This document shows positions 15,380-26,527 of a stretch of 64,000 nucleotides of DNA, in pieces (positions within the stretch are counted from its first letter, which is position 1; every line of letters begins with the position of its first letter). Made by a program: the position numbers and the translations under genes. The DNA is from Natronosporangium hydrolyticum (lineage in GTDB: Bacteria > Actinomycetota > Actinomycetes > Mycobacteriales > Micromonosporaceae), in assembly GCF_016925615.1 (NCBI RefSeq), contig NZ_CP070499.1:124001-188000 (forward strand). The letters are read 5' to 3'. The notes beneath the pieces were generated by a model. That model saw nothing but the letters and a program-made list of their open reading frames with translations. It did no database searches and had not been told where the DNA came from.

Positions 15380-16301
15380 CGGTGGTCTCCTCGGCGGTGC
15401 GCTGGGGGCGATCCGGGTCCGGCGACGGATGGTCGGGGCCCGTTGCGATCGAGACTACGGCGGTGTAGGCCGACTTGTCGTGCAAGGTCTGGTGCGCGGG
15501 CCGGTCGAACAGCCCCCAGCCGGCGTCGATCAGCTGGAGCAGGAAGCCGATCCCGAAGCACCACCACAGCAGCACCGGTAGCCCCATCGGGTTCCAGCGG
15601 CGGAACGAGCGGCCGAAGCTGATCTGCTGGTCCTGCTCCAGCGCCACCACTTTGATCTTGAGGAGGCGCTTGCCCGGGGTCTGGCCGCTGTTGGCGACCG
15701 CCGGCACCTCGTAGGCGAACCAGAGCGCCGCCGCCAGCAGCAGGATCACCAGCTGCAGGTAGCCGGCCTGATCGCTGACGGCCGGCAGGTTGCTCAGCTC
15801 CTCACCGGCGAGGCTGCGTCGCCAGGCCTCCGAGACGACCGGTGAGATCTCCTGCCAGTACTGGTAGACGAACCAGCCGTTGACGATCACGTTGAGCCCC
15901 AGCACGATCCCGATGTCGACCAGCCGGGCGGTGAACCGGGCACCGAGGGTGGCGACCGGGTAGCCGTGCGGCCGGGACGGCACCGGCGGCCGGGCCGCCC
16001 CGCGCGGGCCGCGGGGCTGGCCGGGGCGACCCTTGGGCTCCTTGTCCGCGGAGCGGTCGCTGGGTCGCTCGGGGGCGGCCTTCGACGGCTCGCCGAACGC
16101 CGGACGCTCCGTCGAACCGGCCAGGCCCGGCACCTCCGGTAGCGGCGGGGCGGGCTCTACCGCTTCGCTCTCCGCTGGCGGGGGGCCCTCCGGCGGGGTC
16201 TGGTCGGCCGGCAGCGACGCGCCGATCCAGCCTTCGCCGTCCCACCACCGCTGGGTGCCGGGGTCGGCCGGGTCCTTGTACCACCCTGGGGGGAGGCTCA
16301 C
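15357..16301 (-). CDS. RDD-family membrane protein with N-terminal DUF2510 domain
   Basis: This 314-aa protein has an N-terminal DUF2510 motif (LPPGWYKDPADPGTQRWWDG). A disordered Pro/Glu/Arg-rich linker runs to about residue 110. The RDD domain follows, with the Arg and Asp residues in ARFTARLVDIGIVLGLN and about three transmembrane helices; GKRLLKIKVV and FDRPAHQTLHDKSA are typical RDD features. RDD proteins are integral membrane proteins of uncertain transport or quality-control function. The GTG start has GAGGAG upstream. It lies between hpd and the aminotransferase on the same strand, but a strong hairpin separates it from hpd, so it may be separately transcribed. Confidence 0.85.
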   Translation of the reverse strand: MSLPPGWYKDPADPGTQRWWDGEGWIGASLPADQTPPEGPPPAESEAVEPAPPLPEVPGLAGSTERPAFGEPSKAAPERPSDRSADKEPKGRPGQPRGPRGAARPPVPSRPHGYPVATLGARFTARLVDIGIVLGLNVIVNGWFVYQYWQEISPVVSEAWRRSLAGEELSNLPAVSDQAGYLQLVILLLAAALWFAYEVPAVANSGQTPGKRLLKIKVVALEQDQQISFGRSFRRWNPMGLPVLLWWCFGIGFLLQLIDAGWGLFDRPAHQTLHDKSAYTAVVSIATGPDHPSPDPDRPQRTAEETTDEPADPS

Positions 16302-16324
16302 CGCTGCTCCTCGCTCACGCGGGC

Positions 16325-16330
16325 ATCCTA
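16325..16330 (-). promoter_or_regulatory. Candidate -10 (TAGGAT) for the RDD-aminotransferase unit
   Basis: TAGGAT on the minus strand lies 23 nt before GTG 16301. This leaves a short leader that contains GAGGAG, so here a leadered mRNA is expected. Confidence 0.4.
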
Positions 16331-16332
16331 CG

Positions 16333-16380
16333 GGCCGGCGGTACGCGGCCCGGGTGGGCCCGGGTCGGGTACCGCCGGCC
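16333..16380 (-). terminator. GC-rich hairpin after hpd
   Basis: Perfect 12-bp arms (16333-16344 and 16369-16380) lie just past the hpd stop, with a further CCCGGG dyad in the loop. There is no T-tract. It probably ends or limits transcription from hpd into the RDD gene. Confidence 0.55.
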
Positions 16381-16388
16381 GGCCCGGC

Positions 16389-18212
<1,824 letters not shown>

Positions 18213-18242
18213 TCACGTGCCGCAGATCCGAGTCGGACTCGC

Positions 18243-18248
18243 TACCGT
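18243..18248 (+). promoter_or_regulatory. -10 element (TACCGT), leaderless
   Basis: TACCGT ends 6 nt before GTG 18255, and no ribosome-binding site is present. Confidence 0.5.
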
Positions 18249-18254
18249 GGTGCG

Positions 18255-19646
18255 GTGGCCAGTGGGAGGGCGATCCGGCGCCGGACGGTGCTGCTGCTCG
18301 TGGTGGCGGTCGCCGCCGCGCTGATCATTACTGGCGCGGTGCCGAACCCGTTCCCCACCATCTGGGCCTGGGTGAGCGAGGAGCGCCCGCTCGCCGACGA
18401 CCTCGCCTGGCAGGAGCGGCTGGGGGCCAGGCCGGCCGCGGCGACCGCGGCCGGTGACGCCCTCGCGGTCGCGGCGGGCAGCAGCGCCCAGCTCTACCAG
18501 CGCGGTTCCGGCCGGCCGGTCAGCATGGCGCAGACCGACGGCTGGGAGGCACAGTGGGTGGTGGTGGCCGGCTCCGGCGCCGGCTCGATCGTCATCAGCA
18601 GCCCGCGGGGTGAGGACGGGTACGAGGTGCGTGACCCGGACACCGGCCGGGTGATCCACACCGACGATGAGGCGGTCGCGGTGTGGGGGTTCGGCGACGC
18701 TTGGCTCGACTTGCGCTGTGACGATCGGCGCGCCTGCCAGCTGCGCGGCTACCAACCGGACGGGGTGGAGCCCCAGTGGCGTACCGACCTGCCCGGCCAG
18801 CGGGAAGGGCTGGTCGGTGGCAACCCTGAACTCGCCGGGCCGCAGTCGGTCGGCTCGAACCGGATCCCCGACGACATCGCCGGGCCGGAGCCGGTCCCGC
18901 CGCTGCTCGGGTTTCCGGTCACCCGCCGCGGCGACGACGTGGTCGTGGTGGTCGATACCCGTACCGGACAGATCCGGCAGGAGCTGGCGCAGGGAGCCGA
19001 CGAGCGGGTGATCGTGGTGGGTGGCCGGGTGATCCGGTCGGTGATGCGCCGCTACGACGGGGTCTGCGTCAGCGAGGTGACCGGCTACGACGCGGTCACC
19101 GGCGACCCGGTGTGGGGTCCGTCGCCATACCACCTGTGGAGCACCGGCGATGTCGGCTGTGAGCAGCGGGAACCGCCGGTGGCCGGCGGGGCGGCGGTCG
19201 CGGTCCGGTCGGCCGAGGGCGAGCCGATGATTCTCGACGCGTACGACGGTCGGGTGCTCTGGAGCGGGGAGCTGGGTGAGCAGGTCGAGGCGCTCTCGGC
19301 TGAGCTGGCGGTGATCCGTGACGAGGACGGCTTCCAGCGTCGCGGCATCCGGCTCGGCGGCGACGGGGCCTTGTTATGGGAGCGTCGGGCCGACGAGGAG
19401 GCGGCGCTGGCGATCGCACAATGTGGGGTGGTGGTCTCGGATCGTCACCCGAACCGGGTGTACGTGTGGGACAAGCAGACCGGGGAGGACCGGCTCTCCG
19501 TGTCCACCTCGGCCCGGGTGCTCGCCTGCGCTCCAGACGGGGTGCTGCTGACCGAGGGGCGATCGATCGGGTTCGCCCGGTTTGACGGGCTCACGTCACC
19601 GGAGTCGGGATCGGACAGTACGCCGCCGGAGGTCGACTCCAAGTAG
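18255..19646 (+). CDS. Membrane-anchored PQQ-like beta-propeller protein
   Basis: This 463-aa protein has an Arg-rich start, one N-terminal transmembrane helix (about residues 11-28, [19 protein letters not shown]), and then a long extracytoplasmic domain with repeated blades of the PQQ/outer-membrane-assembly type ([56 protein letters not shown]). No catalytic residues are recognisable. Such propellers act as scaffolds or sensors at the cell surface. Cys residues at about 157, 164 and further on could form disulfides. It is monocistronic, between the Lrp-type gene and class I fumarase. Confidence 0.8.
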   Translation: MASGRAIRRRTVLLLVVAVAAALIITGAVPNPFPTIWAWVSEERPLADDLAWQERLGARPAAATAAGDALAVAAGSSAQLYQRGSGRPVSMAQTDGWEAQWVVVAGSGAGSIVISSPRGEDGYEVRDPDTGRVIHTDDEAVAVWGFGDAWLDLRCDDRRACQLRGYQPDGVEPQWRTDLPGQREGLVGGNPELAGPQSVGSNRIPDDIAGPEPVPPLLGFPVTRRGDDVVVVVDTRTGQIRQELAQGADERVIVVGGRVIRSVMRRYDGVCVSEVTGYDAVTGDPVWGPSPYHLWSTGDVGCEQREPPVAGGAAVAVRSAEGEPMILDAYDGRVLWSGELGEQVEALSAELAVIRDEDGFQRRGIRLGGDGALLWERRADEEAALAIAQCGVVVSDRHPNRVYVWDKQTGEDRLSVSTSARVLACAPDGVLLTEGRSIGFARFDGLTSPESGSDSTPPEVDSK

Positions 19647-19667
19647 CGGCAACCGCTGTCGGCTCAG

Positions 19668-19673
19668 TACGCT
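19668..19673 (+). promoter_or_regulatory. -10 element (TACGCT) before class I fumarase
   Basis: TACGCT ends 8 nt before ATG 19682, so the transcript should be leaderless or carry only 1-2 leader nt. Confidence 0.45.
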
Positions 19674-19681
19674 GGGCGGCC

Positions 19682-21343
19682 ATGAGCGCCGAGTTTGCCT
19701 ACTCTCCGTTGCTGCCACGCGCCGCGGACACCACCGAGTATCGCCTGGTCACCGACGACGGCATCGATGTGGTGGCCGGCCCGGGCAAGCGCAGCTTCCT
19801 GACCGTGGCACCGGAGGTGCTCGCCACGCTCACCGCCGAGGCGATGCACGACATCGCCCACTTCCTGCGCCCGGCGCACCTGGCCCAGCTACGCGCCATC
19901 GTCGACGACCCGCAAGCCTCCCCGAACGACCGGTTCGTGGCGCTGGACCTGCTCCGCAACGCCAACATCGCCGCCGGTGGCGTGTTGCCGATGTGCCAGG
20001 ACACCGGCACCGCCATCGTGATGGGCAAGCGTGGCCGGCACGTGCTCACCGACGGCGCCGACGAGCGCGCCATCGCGCAGGGGGTCTGGCAGGCGTACAC
20101 GACGCTCAACCTGCGCTACTCCCAACTGGCCCCGTTGACGATGTGGGAGGAGCGCAACACCGGCAGCAACCTGCCCGCCCAGATCGAGCTGTACGCCGAA
20201 GACCCGCACGGCCAGCCGGACGCGTACTCATTCCTGTTCATGGCCAAGGGCGGCGGCTCGGCCAACAAGTCGTTCCTCTACCAGGAGACCAAGGCGCTGC
20301 TCAACCCGACCCGGATGATGCGGTTCCTGGAAGAGAAGCTGCGGCTGATCGGCACCTCCGCCTGCCCGCCGTACCACCTGGCGGTGGTGGTCGGCGGCAC
20401 CTCGGCCGAGCACGCGCTGAAGACCGCCAAGCTCGCCTCGGCGAAGTATCTGGACACCCTGCCCACCGCAGGCTCCCCGACCGGGCACGGCTTCCGGGAC
20501 CTGGAGCTGGAGGCGGAGGTGCTGGAGCTGACCCGGCAGTTCGGGATCGGCGCGCAGTTCGGCGGGCGCTACTTCTGCCACGACGTGCGGGTGGTGCGGC
20601 TGCCCCGGCACGGCGCCTCCTGCCCGGTGGCGATCGCGGTCTCCTGCTCGGCGGACCGGCAGGCGCTCGGCAAGATCACCCCGAGCGGGGTGTGGCTGGA
20701 GCAGCTGGAGACCGACCCGGCCCGGTTCCTGCCCGACTATGAGCCGGCCGAGCAGGAGCAGGCCGAGGTGGTGGCGGTCGACCTGAACCGGCCGATGGCG
20801 GAGATCCGGGCAGAGCTGTCGAAGTACCCGGTGCAGACCCGGCTGTCGCTGACCGGCCCGCTGGTGGTGGCGCGGGACATCGCTCACGCCAAGCTCGCCG
20901 AGCGGCTCGACGCCGGGGAGGAGCTGCCGGCGTACCTGCGTGACCACGCGGTCTACTACGCCGGGCCGGCGAAGACCCCCGACGGGTACGCGTCGGGGTC
21001 GTTCGGGCCGACCACCGCCGGCCGGATGGACTCCTATGTGGAGAAGTTCCAGGCAGCCGGCGGCTCGTACGTGATGCTCGCTAAGGGCAACCGGTCGAAG
21101 CAGGTGACCGACGCCTGCGCGGAGCACGGTGGCTTCTACCTCGGCTCGGTGGGTGGCCCGGCGGCCCGGCTGGCCCAGGACTGCATCCGCAAGGTCGAGG
21201 TGCTCGACTACCCGGAGCTGGGCATGGAGGCGGTCTGGAAGATCGAGGTCGAGGACTTCCCGGCCTTCATCGTGGTCGACGACAAGGGCAACGACTTCTA
21301 CGCCGCCACCAGCCAACCCGTCCTCACCATCTCCTCCCGCTGA
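19682..21343 (+). CDS. Class I (iron-sulfur) fumarate hydratase
   Basis: This 553-aa protein has an alpha part (about residues 1-340) and a beta part (about 350-553) fused as in FumA/FumB. Candidate 4Fe-4S cysteines sit in [33 protein letters not shown] and [16 protein letters not shown]. The C-terminal half has the swivelling fold with [16 protein letters not shown] and [14 protein letters not shown]. It interconverts fumarate and malate in the TCA cycle. Iron-sulfur fumarases are oxygen-sensitive, and here an oxygen-stable class II enzyme is encoded 1.6 kb downstream. The gene is monocistronic, followed by a palindromic repeat. Confidence 0.92.
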   Translation: MSAEFAYSPLLPRAADTTEYRLVTDDGIDVVAGPGKRSFLTVAPEVLATLTAEAMHDIAHFLRPAHLAQLRAIVDDPQASPNDRFVALDLLRNANIAAGGVLPMCQDTGTAIVMGKRGRHVLTDGADERAIAQGVWQAYTTLNLRYSQLAPLTMWEERNTGSNLPAQIELYAEDPHGQPDAYSFLFMAKGGGSANKSFLYQETKALLNPTRMMRFLEEKLRLIGTSACPPYHLAVVVGGTSAEHALKTAKLASAKYLDTLPTAGSPTGHGFRDLELEAEVLELTRQFGIGAQFGGRYFCHDVRVVRLPRHGASCPVAIAVSCSADRQALGKITPSGVWLEQLETDPARFLPDYEPAEQEQAEVVAVDLNRPMAEIRAELSKYPVQTRLSLTGPLVVARDIAHAKLAERLDAGEELPAYLRDHAVYYAGPAKTPDGYASGSFGPTTAGRMDSYVEKFQAAGGSYVMLAKGNRSKQVTDACAEHGGFYLGSVGGPAARLAQDCIRKVEVLDYPELGMEAVWKIEVEDFPAFIVVDDKGNDFYAATSQPVLTISSR

Positions 21344-21357
21344 CCCCGCCACCCTCC

Positions 21358-21420
21358 GAGTTGATCATGGACCTAGGTACATGATTGGGGGCGTTTCCGG
21401 TCCCTAACCCCATGATCAGC
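21358..21420. repeat. TGATCA palindromic intergenic repeat, copy A
   Basis: About 63 bp, starting GAGTTGATCATGGACC and ending CCCCATGATCAGC, with a GGTCCCTAA inner arm. It is closely matched by copies at 28277, 53841 (inverted) and 56147. It lies 15 nt after the fumarase stop and could terminate its mRNA. Confidence 0.8.
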
Positions 21421-21452
21421 AGCTAGAGGCTGGCGCACCAGTGGAGAGCATC

Positions 21453-21481
21453 TTGACAGCAAAACTACTCCACGTCATGAT
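21453..21481 (+). promoter_or_regulatory. Promoter of vapBC2: TTGACA-N17-CATGAT, leaderless
   Basis: A perfect -35 TTGACA (21453-21458) stands 17 nt from CATGAT (21476-21481), which ends 6 nt before ATG 21488. No ribosome site is present. The surrounding 50 bp are unusually AT-rich for this window. Confidence 0.65.
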
Positions 21482-21487
21482 GTAACT

Positions 21488-21751
21488 ATGCGCACCACCT
21501 TGACGCTTGACCGTGACGTCGTGCAGCTGCTTGAGGATGCGATCCACCGCGAGCGGCGCCCGATGAAGCAGGTTGTCAACGACGCCCTGCGGCAGGCTCT
21601 AGGGCCGACCGGGACCGCCGACGCCGAGCCCTACCACCTGCAACCGCACGAGTCGGCGCTGCGCCCCGGGCTTGACCTCACCGGGTTCAACCGGCTGGCC
21701 GACGAACTGGAAGACGAGCGGATTCTTGAACGGGTCCGGCACACTTCGTGA
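21488..21751 (+). CDS. vapB: VapB-type antitoxin (second pair)
   Basis: This 87-aa protein opens with MRTTLTLDRDVVQLLEDAIHRERRPMKQVVNDALR, the ribbon-helix-helix DNA-binding fold of VapB antitoxins. A short linker and an amphipathic tail (FNRLADELEDERILERVRH), expected to wrap the toxin, follow. The stop overlaps the toxin GTG by 4 nt. The promoter upstream is one of the best consensus matches in the window. The sequence differs clearly from the vapB at 6406, so the pair is not a recent duplication. Confidence 0.85.
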   Translation: MRTTLTLDRDVVQLLEDAIHRERRPMKQVVNDALRQALGPTGTADAEPYHLQPHESALRPGLDLTGFNRLADELEDERILERVRHTS

Positions 21752-22182
21752 TCATCGTTGATGTCAATCTGCTGCTGTACGCGGTCATCACCGGTTTCGC
21801 CGAACACCAGCGCGCCAGGGCGTGGTTCGAGGCGACCCTGAACAGCCCGACGCAGGTGGTGCTGACCGCCCCGGCGGTCTTCGGATTCTTGCGGATTGCC
21901 ACCAGCCCCCGGGTCATGGTGTCACCGCTGCCGGTCGCGGACGCCGTCGGATATATACAGTCGTGGCTCGAGCGGCCCAACGTCGAGTTTCGTTCACCGG
22001 GGCCGCGCCACCTGGCGATCGCGTTCGATCTGCTGGCCCGGATCGGGACCGCCGGAAACCTGACCACCGACGTGCAACTTGCGGCGTACGCGATCGAGTT
22101 CGACGCCGAGATCTGCTCCAACGACGCGGACTTCGGGCGTTTCCCGGACGTGCGCTGGGCGAACCCGCTAAGTCCCGGTTGA
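21748..22182 (+). CDS. vapC: VapC-type PIN-domain toxin (second pair)
   Basis: This 144-aa PIN domain starts at GTG, overlapping vapB. It shows the N-terminal acidic motif IIVDVNLLLYAV, the AFLR-like segment (APAVFGFLRIATSPRV) of one VapC subfamily, and the C-terminal acidic cluster TTDVQLAAYAIEFDAEICSNDADFGRF. It should be an Mg2+-dependent ribonuclease neutralised by VapB. The mid-domain glutamate common in other VapCs is not obvious here, a feature of this subfamily. The pair sits between the two fumarase genes and 7 nt before a DUF4184 gene. Confidence 0.87.
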   Translation: MIIVDVNLLLYAVITGFAEHQRARAWFEATLNSPTQVVLTAPAVFGFLRIATSPRVMVSPLPVADAVGYIQSWLERPNVEFRSPGPRHLAIAFDLLARIGTAGNLTTDVQLAAYAIEFDAEICSNDADFGRFPDVRWANPLSPG

Positions 22183-22189
22183 ACCGCCG

Positions 22190-22960
22190 GTGCCGGCTAC
22201 CTTCCCGTCGCACGCGGCGGTGGTGCTGCCGGTCAAGTTGGCGTGGCCGCGCCGGTTCGATGGCGTCGCCCTGGTCGTCGGCTCTGCCGCCCCGGATATG
22301 TACTACGCCCTCAACGGGTACGTGGTAGTCCCGCCCACCCACAACCTGCCCGGGCTGTTCTGGTTCGCGCTGCCGGTCACCCTGCTCGCGACCTTCCTGA
22401 TCCGCCGCAGCGCGCCGACGATCGCGGTCCATCTGCCGGCCCGCCCGGGCTGGCTGGCACTGCGTGACTACGGCGTACTGGGGCAGGTGCGGCACCGCTG
22501 GTACGTCACTGTCTACTCCGCGCTGCTCGGCTCGGCCAGCCACGTGCTCTGGGACGGCTTCACCCATCACCCGCAGATCGCGCACGGGTTCGGGGTCCGG
22601 TGGGTGCCGGCGCTGACCGCCGAGGCGTGGCCGGGGGTGCCGTGGTGGCTGCTCGCCCAGCACGCCTCCACCGTGCTCGGGGCGATCGCTGCCCTCGGCA
22701 TGGCGGTCTACCTGGGGCGGCGGCGGCTGCTGCGGCGTTGGCACGGGGAGCCGCCGCCGGCGCCGTACGCGCCGTGGGCGTTCTGGTCCGCCGCGGGCGC
22801 GGTGGTGGCGCTCTACCCGCTGACCTGGCCGCTGCTGCGCTTCCAGTACGCCACCTACGTCCAGGGCGTGCGGATGCTTCTTGCGTTCGGGTTCGCGCTG
22901 CTGGCCGGCGCGGTCGCCGCCCGATTGTTCGCCCGTCGCCAGGTGGAGCGGGCAGGATAA
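22190..22960 (+). CDS. DUF4184 family membrane protein
   Basis: This 256-aa protein begins [20 protein letters not shown] with conserved His and Pro, followed by [11 protein letters not shown] and [10 protein letters not shown]. These match the DUF4184 pattern, in which His/Asp residues resemble a membrane metal-dependent hydrolase. About five hydrophobic helices follow. No function is established for the family. The GTG start lies 7 nt after the vapC stop, and the stop is 4 nt before fumC, so it may be co-transcribed with both neighbours. Confidence 0.8.
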   Translation: MPATFPSHAAVVLPVKLAWPRRFDGVALVVGSAAPDMYYALNGYVVVPPTHNLPGLFWFALPVTLLATFLIRRSAPTIAVHLPARPGWLALRDYGVLGQVRHRWYVTVYSALLGSASHVLWDGFTHHPQIAHGFGVRWVPALTAEAWPGVPWWLLAQHASTVLGAIAALGMAVYLGRRRLLRRWHGEPPPAPYAPWAFWSAAGAVVALYPLTWPLLRFQYATYVQGVRMLLAFGFALLAGAVAARLFARRQVERAG

Positions 22961-22964
22961 GGGG

Positions 22965-24356
22965 ATGGCTGAGTTTCGAACCGAACGCGACACCATGGGT
23001 GAGGTGCAGGTCCCGGCGGACGCGCTGTGGGGGGCGCAGACCCAGCGGGCGGTGGCCAACTTCCCGATCTCCGGCCGGGGCCTGGAGCCGGCGCAGATCC
23101 ACGCCCTGGCCCGGATCAAGGGTGCTGCGGCGCAGGCGAACGCGGAGTTCGGGGTGCTCGCCCCCGAGCTCGCCGAGGCGATAGCCGCCGCCGCGGCGAC
23201 CGTCGCCGATGGCGAGCACGATGACCAGTTCCCGATCGATGTCTTTCAGACCGGCTCCGGCACCTCCTCCAACATGAACATGAACGAGGTGCTGGCGACC
23301 CTGGCGACCGCCCGGCTCGGCGACGGTCGGCGGGTCCACCCGAACGACCACGTCAACGCCTCGCAGTCGTCCAACGATGTCTTCCCCTCCGCCATCCACG
23401 TCGCCGCCGTCGACCAGGTCAGCCATGAGCTGCTGCCGGCGCTGCGCCACCTCTGCTTCGCGCTGGAGGCGAAGGCCGAGCAGTTCTCGACCGTGGTCAA
23501 GGCCGGCCGCACCCACCTGATGGACGCCACCCCGGTCACCCTGGGGCAGGAGTTCGGCGGGTACGCCAGCCAGCTGCGGCACGGCATCGACCGGCTCGGT
23601 GACGCCCTGCCCCGGCTGGGTGAGCTGCCGCTGGGCGGCACCGCCGTCGGCACCGGGGTGAACGCGCCACCGGGGTTCGCCGCCGCGGCGATCGCGCGGC
23701 TGCGGCAGCAGACCGGGCTGCCGTTGACCGAGGCCCGCAACCACTTCGAGGCGCAGGGGGCGCGGGACGCGCTGGTGGAGACCTCCGGGCAGCTCCGCAC
23801 CGTTGCGGTCGGGCTCTACAAGATCGTCAACGACATCCGGTGGCTGGGCTCCGGCCCCCGGGCTGGGCTACGGGAGCTGGCGCTGCCGGACCTGCAGCCG
23901 GGTTCGTCGATCATGCCGGGCAAGGTCAACCCGGTGGTGCCGGAGTCGGTGCGGCAGGTCTGCGCGCAGGTGATCGGCAACGACGCCACCATCGGCTTCG
24001 CCGGGTCGCAGGGCGACTTCGAACTGAACGTGATGCTGCCGGTGATGGGCCGGAACCTGCTGGAGTCGATCCGGATCCTCGCCGCCGCCGCCCGACTGCT
24101 CGCCGACCGCTGCGTCGCCGGGCTGGCCGCCAACGAGGAGATCTGCCTGGCGTACGCGGAGGGGTCGCCGTCGATCGTCACCCCGCTCAACCGGCACCTG
24201 GGGTACGAGGAGGCGGCGGAGATCGTCAAGCAGGCGCTGGCGTCGGGGGCGACCCTGCGGGAGGTGGTGGTCGAGCGTGGCCATGTCGAGGCCGGCCGGT
24301 TGACCGAGGCCGAGCTGGATGAGGCGCTGGACGTGCTGCGGATGACCCGTCCCTGA
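22965..24356 (+). CDS. fumC: Class II fumarate hydratase
   Basis: This 463-aa member of the fumarase/aspartase superfamily has [49 protein letters not shown] and the signature [12 protein letters not shown]. It catalyses reversible hydration of fumarate to malate without iron-sulfur clusters. Length and motifs are normal. The ATG follows AAGGGG, and the gene begins 4 nt after DUF4184. With the class I enzyme 1.6 kb upstream, the organism has two non-homologous fumarases, which might serve different oxygen or iron states. Confidence 0.95.
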   Translation: MAEFRTERDTMGEVQVPADALWGAQTQRAVANFPISGRGLEPAQIHALARIKGAAAQANAEFGVLAPELAEAIAAAAATVADGEHDDQFPIDVFQTGSGTSSNMNMNEVLATLATARLGDGRRVHPNDHVNASQSSNDVFPSAIHVAAVDQVSHELLPALRHLCFALEAKAEQFSTVVKAGRTHLMDATPVTLGQEFGGYASQLRHGIDRLGDALPRLGELPLGGTAVGTGVNAPPGFAAAAIARLRQQTGLPLTEARNHFEAQGARDALVETSGQLRTVAVGLYKIVNDIRWLGSGPRAGLRELALPDLQPGSSIMPGKVNPVVPESVRQVCAQVIGNDATIGFAGSQGDFELNVMLPVMGRNLLESIRILAAAARLLADRCVAGLAANEEICLAYAEGSPSIVTPLNRHLGYEEAAEIVKQALASGATLREVVVERGHVEAGRLTEAELDEALDVLRMTRP

Positions 24357-24360
24357 CGTC

Positions 24361-24366
24361 TACCAT
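24361..24366 (+). promoter_or_regulatory. -10 element (TACCAT), leaderless
   Basis: TACCAT ends 6 nt before GTG 24373, directly after the fumC stop. Confidence 0.5.
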
Positions 24367-24372
24367 CCAACG

Positions 24373-25053
24373 GTGATCACGACCGTAGTCTTCGACGCCG
24401 ACGACACCCTCGTGGACATCGCCCCGGCGGTCCATAGTGCGCAGCAGGTGGTGCTGGCGGAGCTCGAACGCATGGGCCGGCTCGGGTCGCTCACCCTCGA
24501 CCAGCTCCGCGCCGACGAGGTGGTCGCCTTCGCTGAGCGGGAAGGCGAGCCGATCGAGCAGGTACGCCGCGCCGCGCTGGGCCGGTCGCTGGCCCGGATC
24601 GGCGCCGAGGCCGAGCTGGACCGGTTGCTGGCGCTCTTCTTCGCGCACCGGTTCGCGGTGACCCGGCTCTACGACGAGGTGCCGGGGCTGCTGGCGGAGC
24701 TGCGCGGCGGCTACGCGCTGGGGTTCGGCACCAACGGCAACAACCGGGTCGACCGGTTGGGGCTGGCCGGAACCTTCGCCTTCACCGTCTACGCCCACGA
24801 GGCCGGGGTGCCCGCCAAGCCCGCGGCCGGGTTCTTCGAGGCGGTGGTGAAGGCGGCGCAGGCGTCGCCGGAGTCGATCGTCCACATCGGGGACAGCTAC
24901 CGGAACGACGTCGCGGGAGCGGCCGCGGCGGGTCTGCGTACCGTCTGGCTGAACCGGGTTGGGGCGGCCCACCCGCCCGGCTCGCCGCCGCCGGACGCCG
25001 TGATCCGCCGGCTCGGCGAGCTACCGCAGGCGCTCACCCAGCTCGTACGGTGA
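24373..25053 (+). CDS. HAD-superfamily (subfamily IA) phosphatase
   Basis: This 226-aa haloacid-dehalogenase-type hydrolase has motif I FDADDTLVDI (nucleophile Asp8), motif II FGTNGN, a Lys in VPAKPAAGFF and motif IV HIGDSYRNDVAGAAAAG. A helical C1 cap lies between motifs I and II. DADDT with Ala instead of Gly is a variant seen in YjjG-like nucleotidase/phosphatase relatives. The substrate is unknown. It sits between fumC and serS on the same strand but has its own -10 box. Confidence 0.85.
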   Translation: MITTVVFDADDTLVDIAPAVHSAQQVVLAELERMGRLGSLTLDQLRADEVVAFAEREGEPIEQVRRAALGRSLARIGAEAELDRLLALFFAHRFAVTRLYDEVPGLLAELRGGYALGFGTNGNNRVDRLGLAGTFAFTVYAHEAGVPAKPAAGFFEAVVKAAQASPESIVHIGDSYRNDVAGAAAAGLRTVWLNRVGAAHPPGSPPPDAVIRRLGELPQALTQLVR

Positions 25054-25105
25054 GCCAGTCGCCCGGCCGAGTCAGATCTCGATCGCCCGAGGAGCGGGGA
25101 ACCGA

Positions 25106-25111
25106 TAAGCT
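25106..25111 (+). promoter_or_regulatory. -10 element (TAAGCT) for leaderless serS
   Basis: TAAGCT ends 6 nt before GTG 25118. The intervening bases (CCGGGG) are not a correctly spaced ribosome site. Confidence 0.5.
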
Positions 25112-25117
25112 CCGGGG

Positions 25118-26374
25118 GTGATCGACCTACGTCTGCTTCGTGAGGACCCGGAGACCGTTCGCGACAGCCAGCGGGTGCGCGGCGAGTCGGTCGACGCCGT
25201 CGACGAACTGCTGCGCGCCGACGCCGCGCGGCGCGAGGCCGTGCAGTCGTTCGAGGCGGTGCGGGCCGAGCAGAAGCAGCTCTCCAAGCAGCTGCCCAAG
25301 GCCGCGGGGGAGGAGAAGGCCGCCCTGGTGGCCCGGACCAAGGAGCTGTCGGCGCAGGTTAAGTCCGCCGAGGCGGTCGCCGCCGAGGCCGAACGGGCGC
25401 TGCGCGGCGCCCACCTGGCGGTGCCGAACGTGGTGGCGGGCGCGCCGCCCGGCGGGGAGGACGACTTCCTGGTGATCCGCGAGGTCGGCGAGCCGCCGGC
25501 GATCGCCAACCCGCGGGACCACCTGGAGCTGGGCGAGCGGCTGGGCGCGATCGACGTCGAGCGGGGGGCGAAAGTCTCCGGCTCGCGCTTCTACTACCTC
25601 ACCGGGGTGGGGGCGCAGCTGCAGCTGGCGATGCTGCAGATGGCGCTGAACCACCTGGTCGAGCAGAGGTTCACCGCCATGATCACGCCGGTGCTGGTGA
25701 AGCCGGAGGCGATGGAGGGCACTGGCTTCCTCGGCGCCCACGCCAGCGAGGTCTACCGGCTGGAGGCCGACGACCTCTACCTGGTCGGCACCTCCGAGGT
25801 GGCGCTCGCCGGCTACCACAGCAACGAGATCCTGGAGCTGGGTGACGAACCACGGCGGTACGCGGGCTGGTCGTCCTGTTTCCGGCGGGAAGCCGGTTCG
25901 CACGGCAAGGATGTCCGCGGCATCCTGCGGGTTCACCAGTTCGACAAGGTTGAGATGTTCGTCTACTGCCGTCCGGACCAGGCCGAGCAGGAGCATCTGC
26001 GGCTGCTCGCCTGGGAGGAGGAGCTGCTCGCCAAGGTCGAGGTGCCGTACCGGGTGATCGACGTCGCTGCCGGGGATCTGGGCAGCAGCGCGGTCCGCAA
26101 GTACGACTGCGAGGCGTGGGTGCCGTCGCAGGGCCGGTATCGCGAGCTGACGTCGACCTCGAACTGCACTACGTACCAGGCCCGACGGCTGAACATCCGC
26201 TATCGGGACGCGGACGGTCGGCCGCAGGTCGCGGCCACGCTCAACGGCACCGCCGCCACCACTCGCTGGCTGATCCCGATCCTGGAGAACCATCAGCAAC
26301 CGGACGGGTCGGTCCGGGTCCCGAAGGCGCTGCAGCCATACCTCGGTGGCCGGGATCTCCTCGAACCCCGCTGA
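25118..26374 (+). CDS. serS: Seryl-tRNA synthetase
   Basis: This 418-aa class II synthetase has an N-terminal antiparallel coiled-coil arm (about residues 30-105, rich in A, E and K), which in the family grips the long variable arm of tRNA-Ser. The catalytic core has [11 protein letters not shown], motif 2 [21 protein letters not shown] and motif 3 [19 protein letters not shown]. It charges tRNA-Ser with serine (and tRNA-Sec where present). Both tRNA-Ser genes found here (57.0 and 58.0 kb) are its substrates. The order HAD - serS - HAD - pheA is shared with other actinomycetes. Confidence 0.97.
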   Translation: MIDLRLLREDPETVRDSQRVRGESVDAVDELLRADAARREAVQSFEAVRAEQKQLSKQLPKAAGEEKAALVARTKELSAQVKSAEAVAAEAERALRGAHLAVPNVVAGAPPGGEDDFLVIREVGEPPAIANPRDHLELGERLGAIDVERGAKVSGSRFYYLTGVGAQLQLAMLQMALNHLVEQRFTAMITPVLVKPEAMEGTGFLGAHASEVYRLEADDLYLVGTSEVALAGYHSNEILELGDEPRRYAGWSSCFRREAGSHGKDVRGILRVHQFDKVEMFVYCRPDQAEQEHLRLLAWEEELLAKVEVPYRVIDVAAGDLGSSAVRKYDCEAWVPSQGRYRELTSTSNCTTYQARRLNIRYRDADGRPQVAATLNGTAATTRWLIPILENHQQPDGSVRVPKALQPYLGGRDLLEPR

Positions 26375-26389
26375 CCCAGCCCTCCCGCG

Positions 26390-26407
26390 CCGCTCATGAT
26401 CGAGCGG
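26390..26407 (+). terminator. Hairpin after serS
   Basis: CCGCTC-ATGATC-GAGCGG is a 6-bp stem nested inside outer CCGCGCCGC/GCGGCGCGG arms (26385-26393, 26416-26424). It begins 16 nt after the serS stop. The ATGATC loop echoes the TGATCA repeat family. Confidence 0.5.
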
Positions 26408-26527
26408 AATCGGGGGCGGCGCGGCTGTTCACCCGTGAGTTGCCCGGAATCGGTGGTCGGGCAGGCCAGAACCCAGGTACGTTAGTCCGCCCGCCAGTAG
26501 CCAGGCGGCGACCGCCAGGAGGCAACG

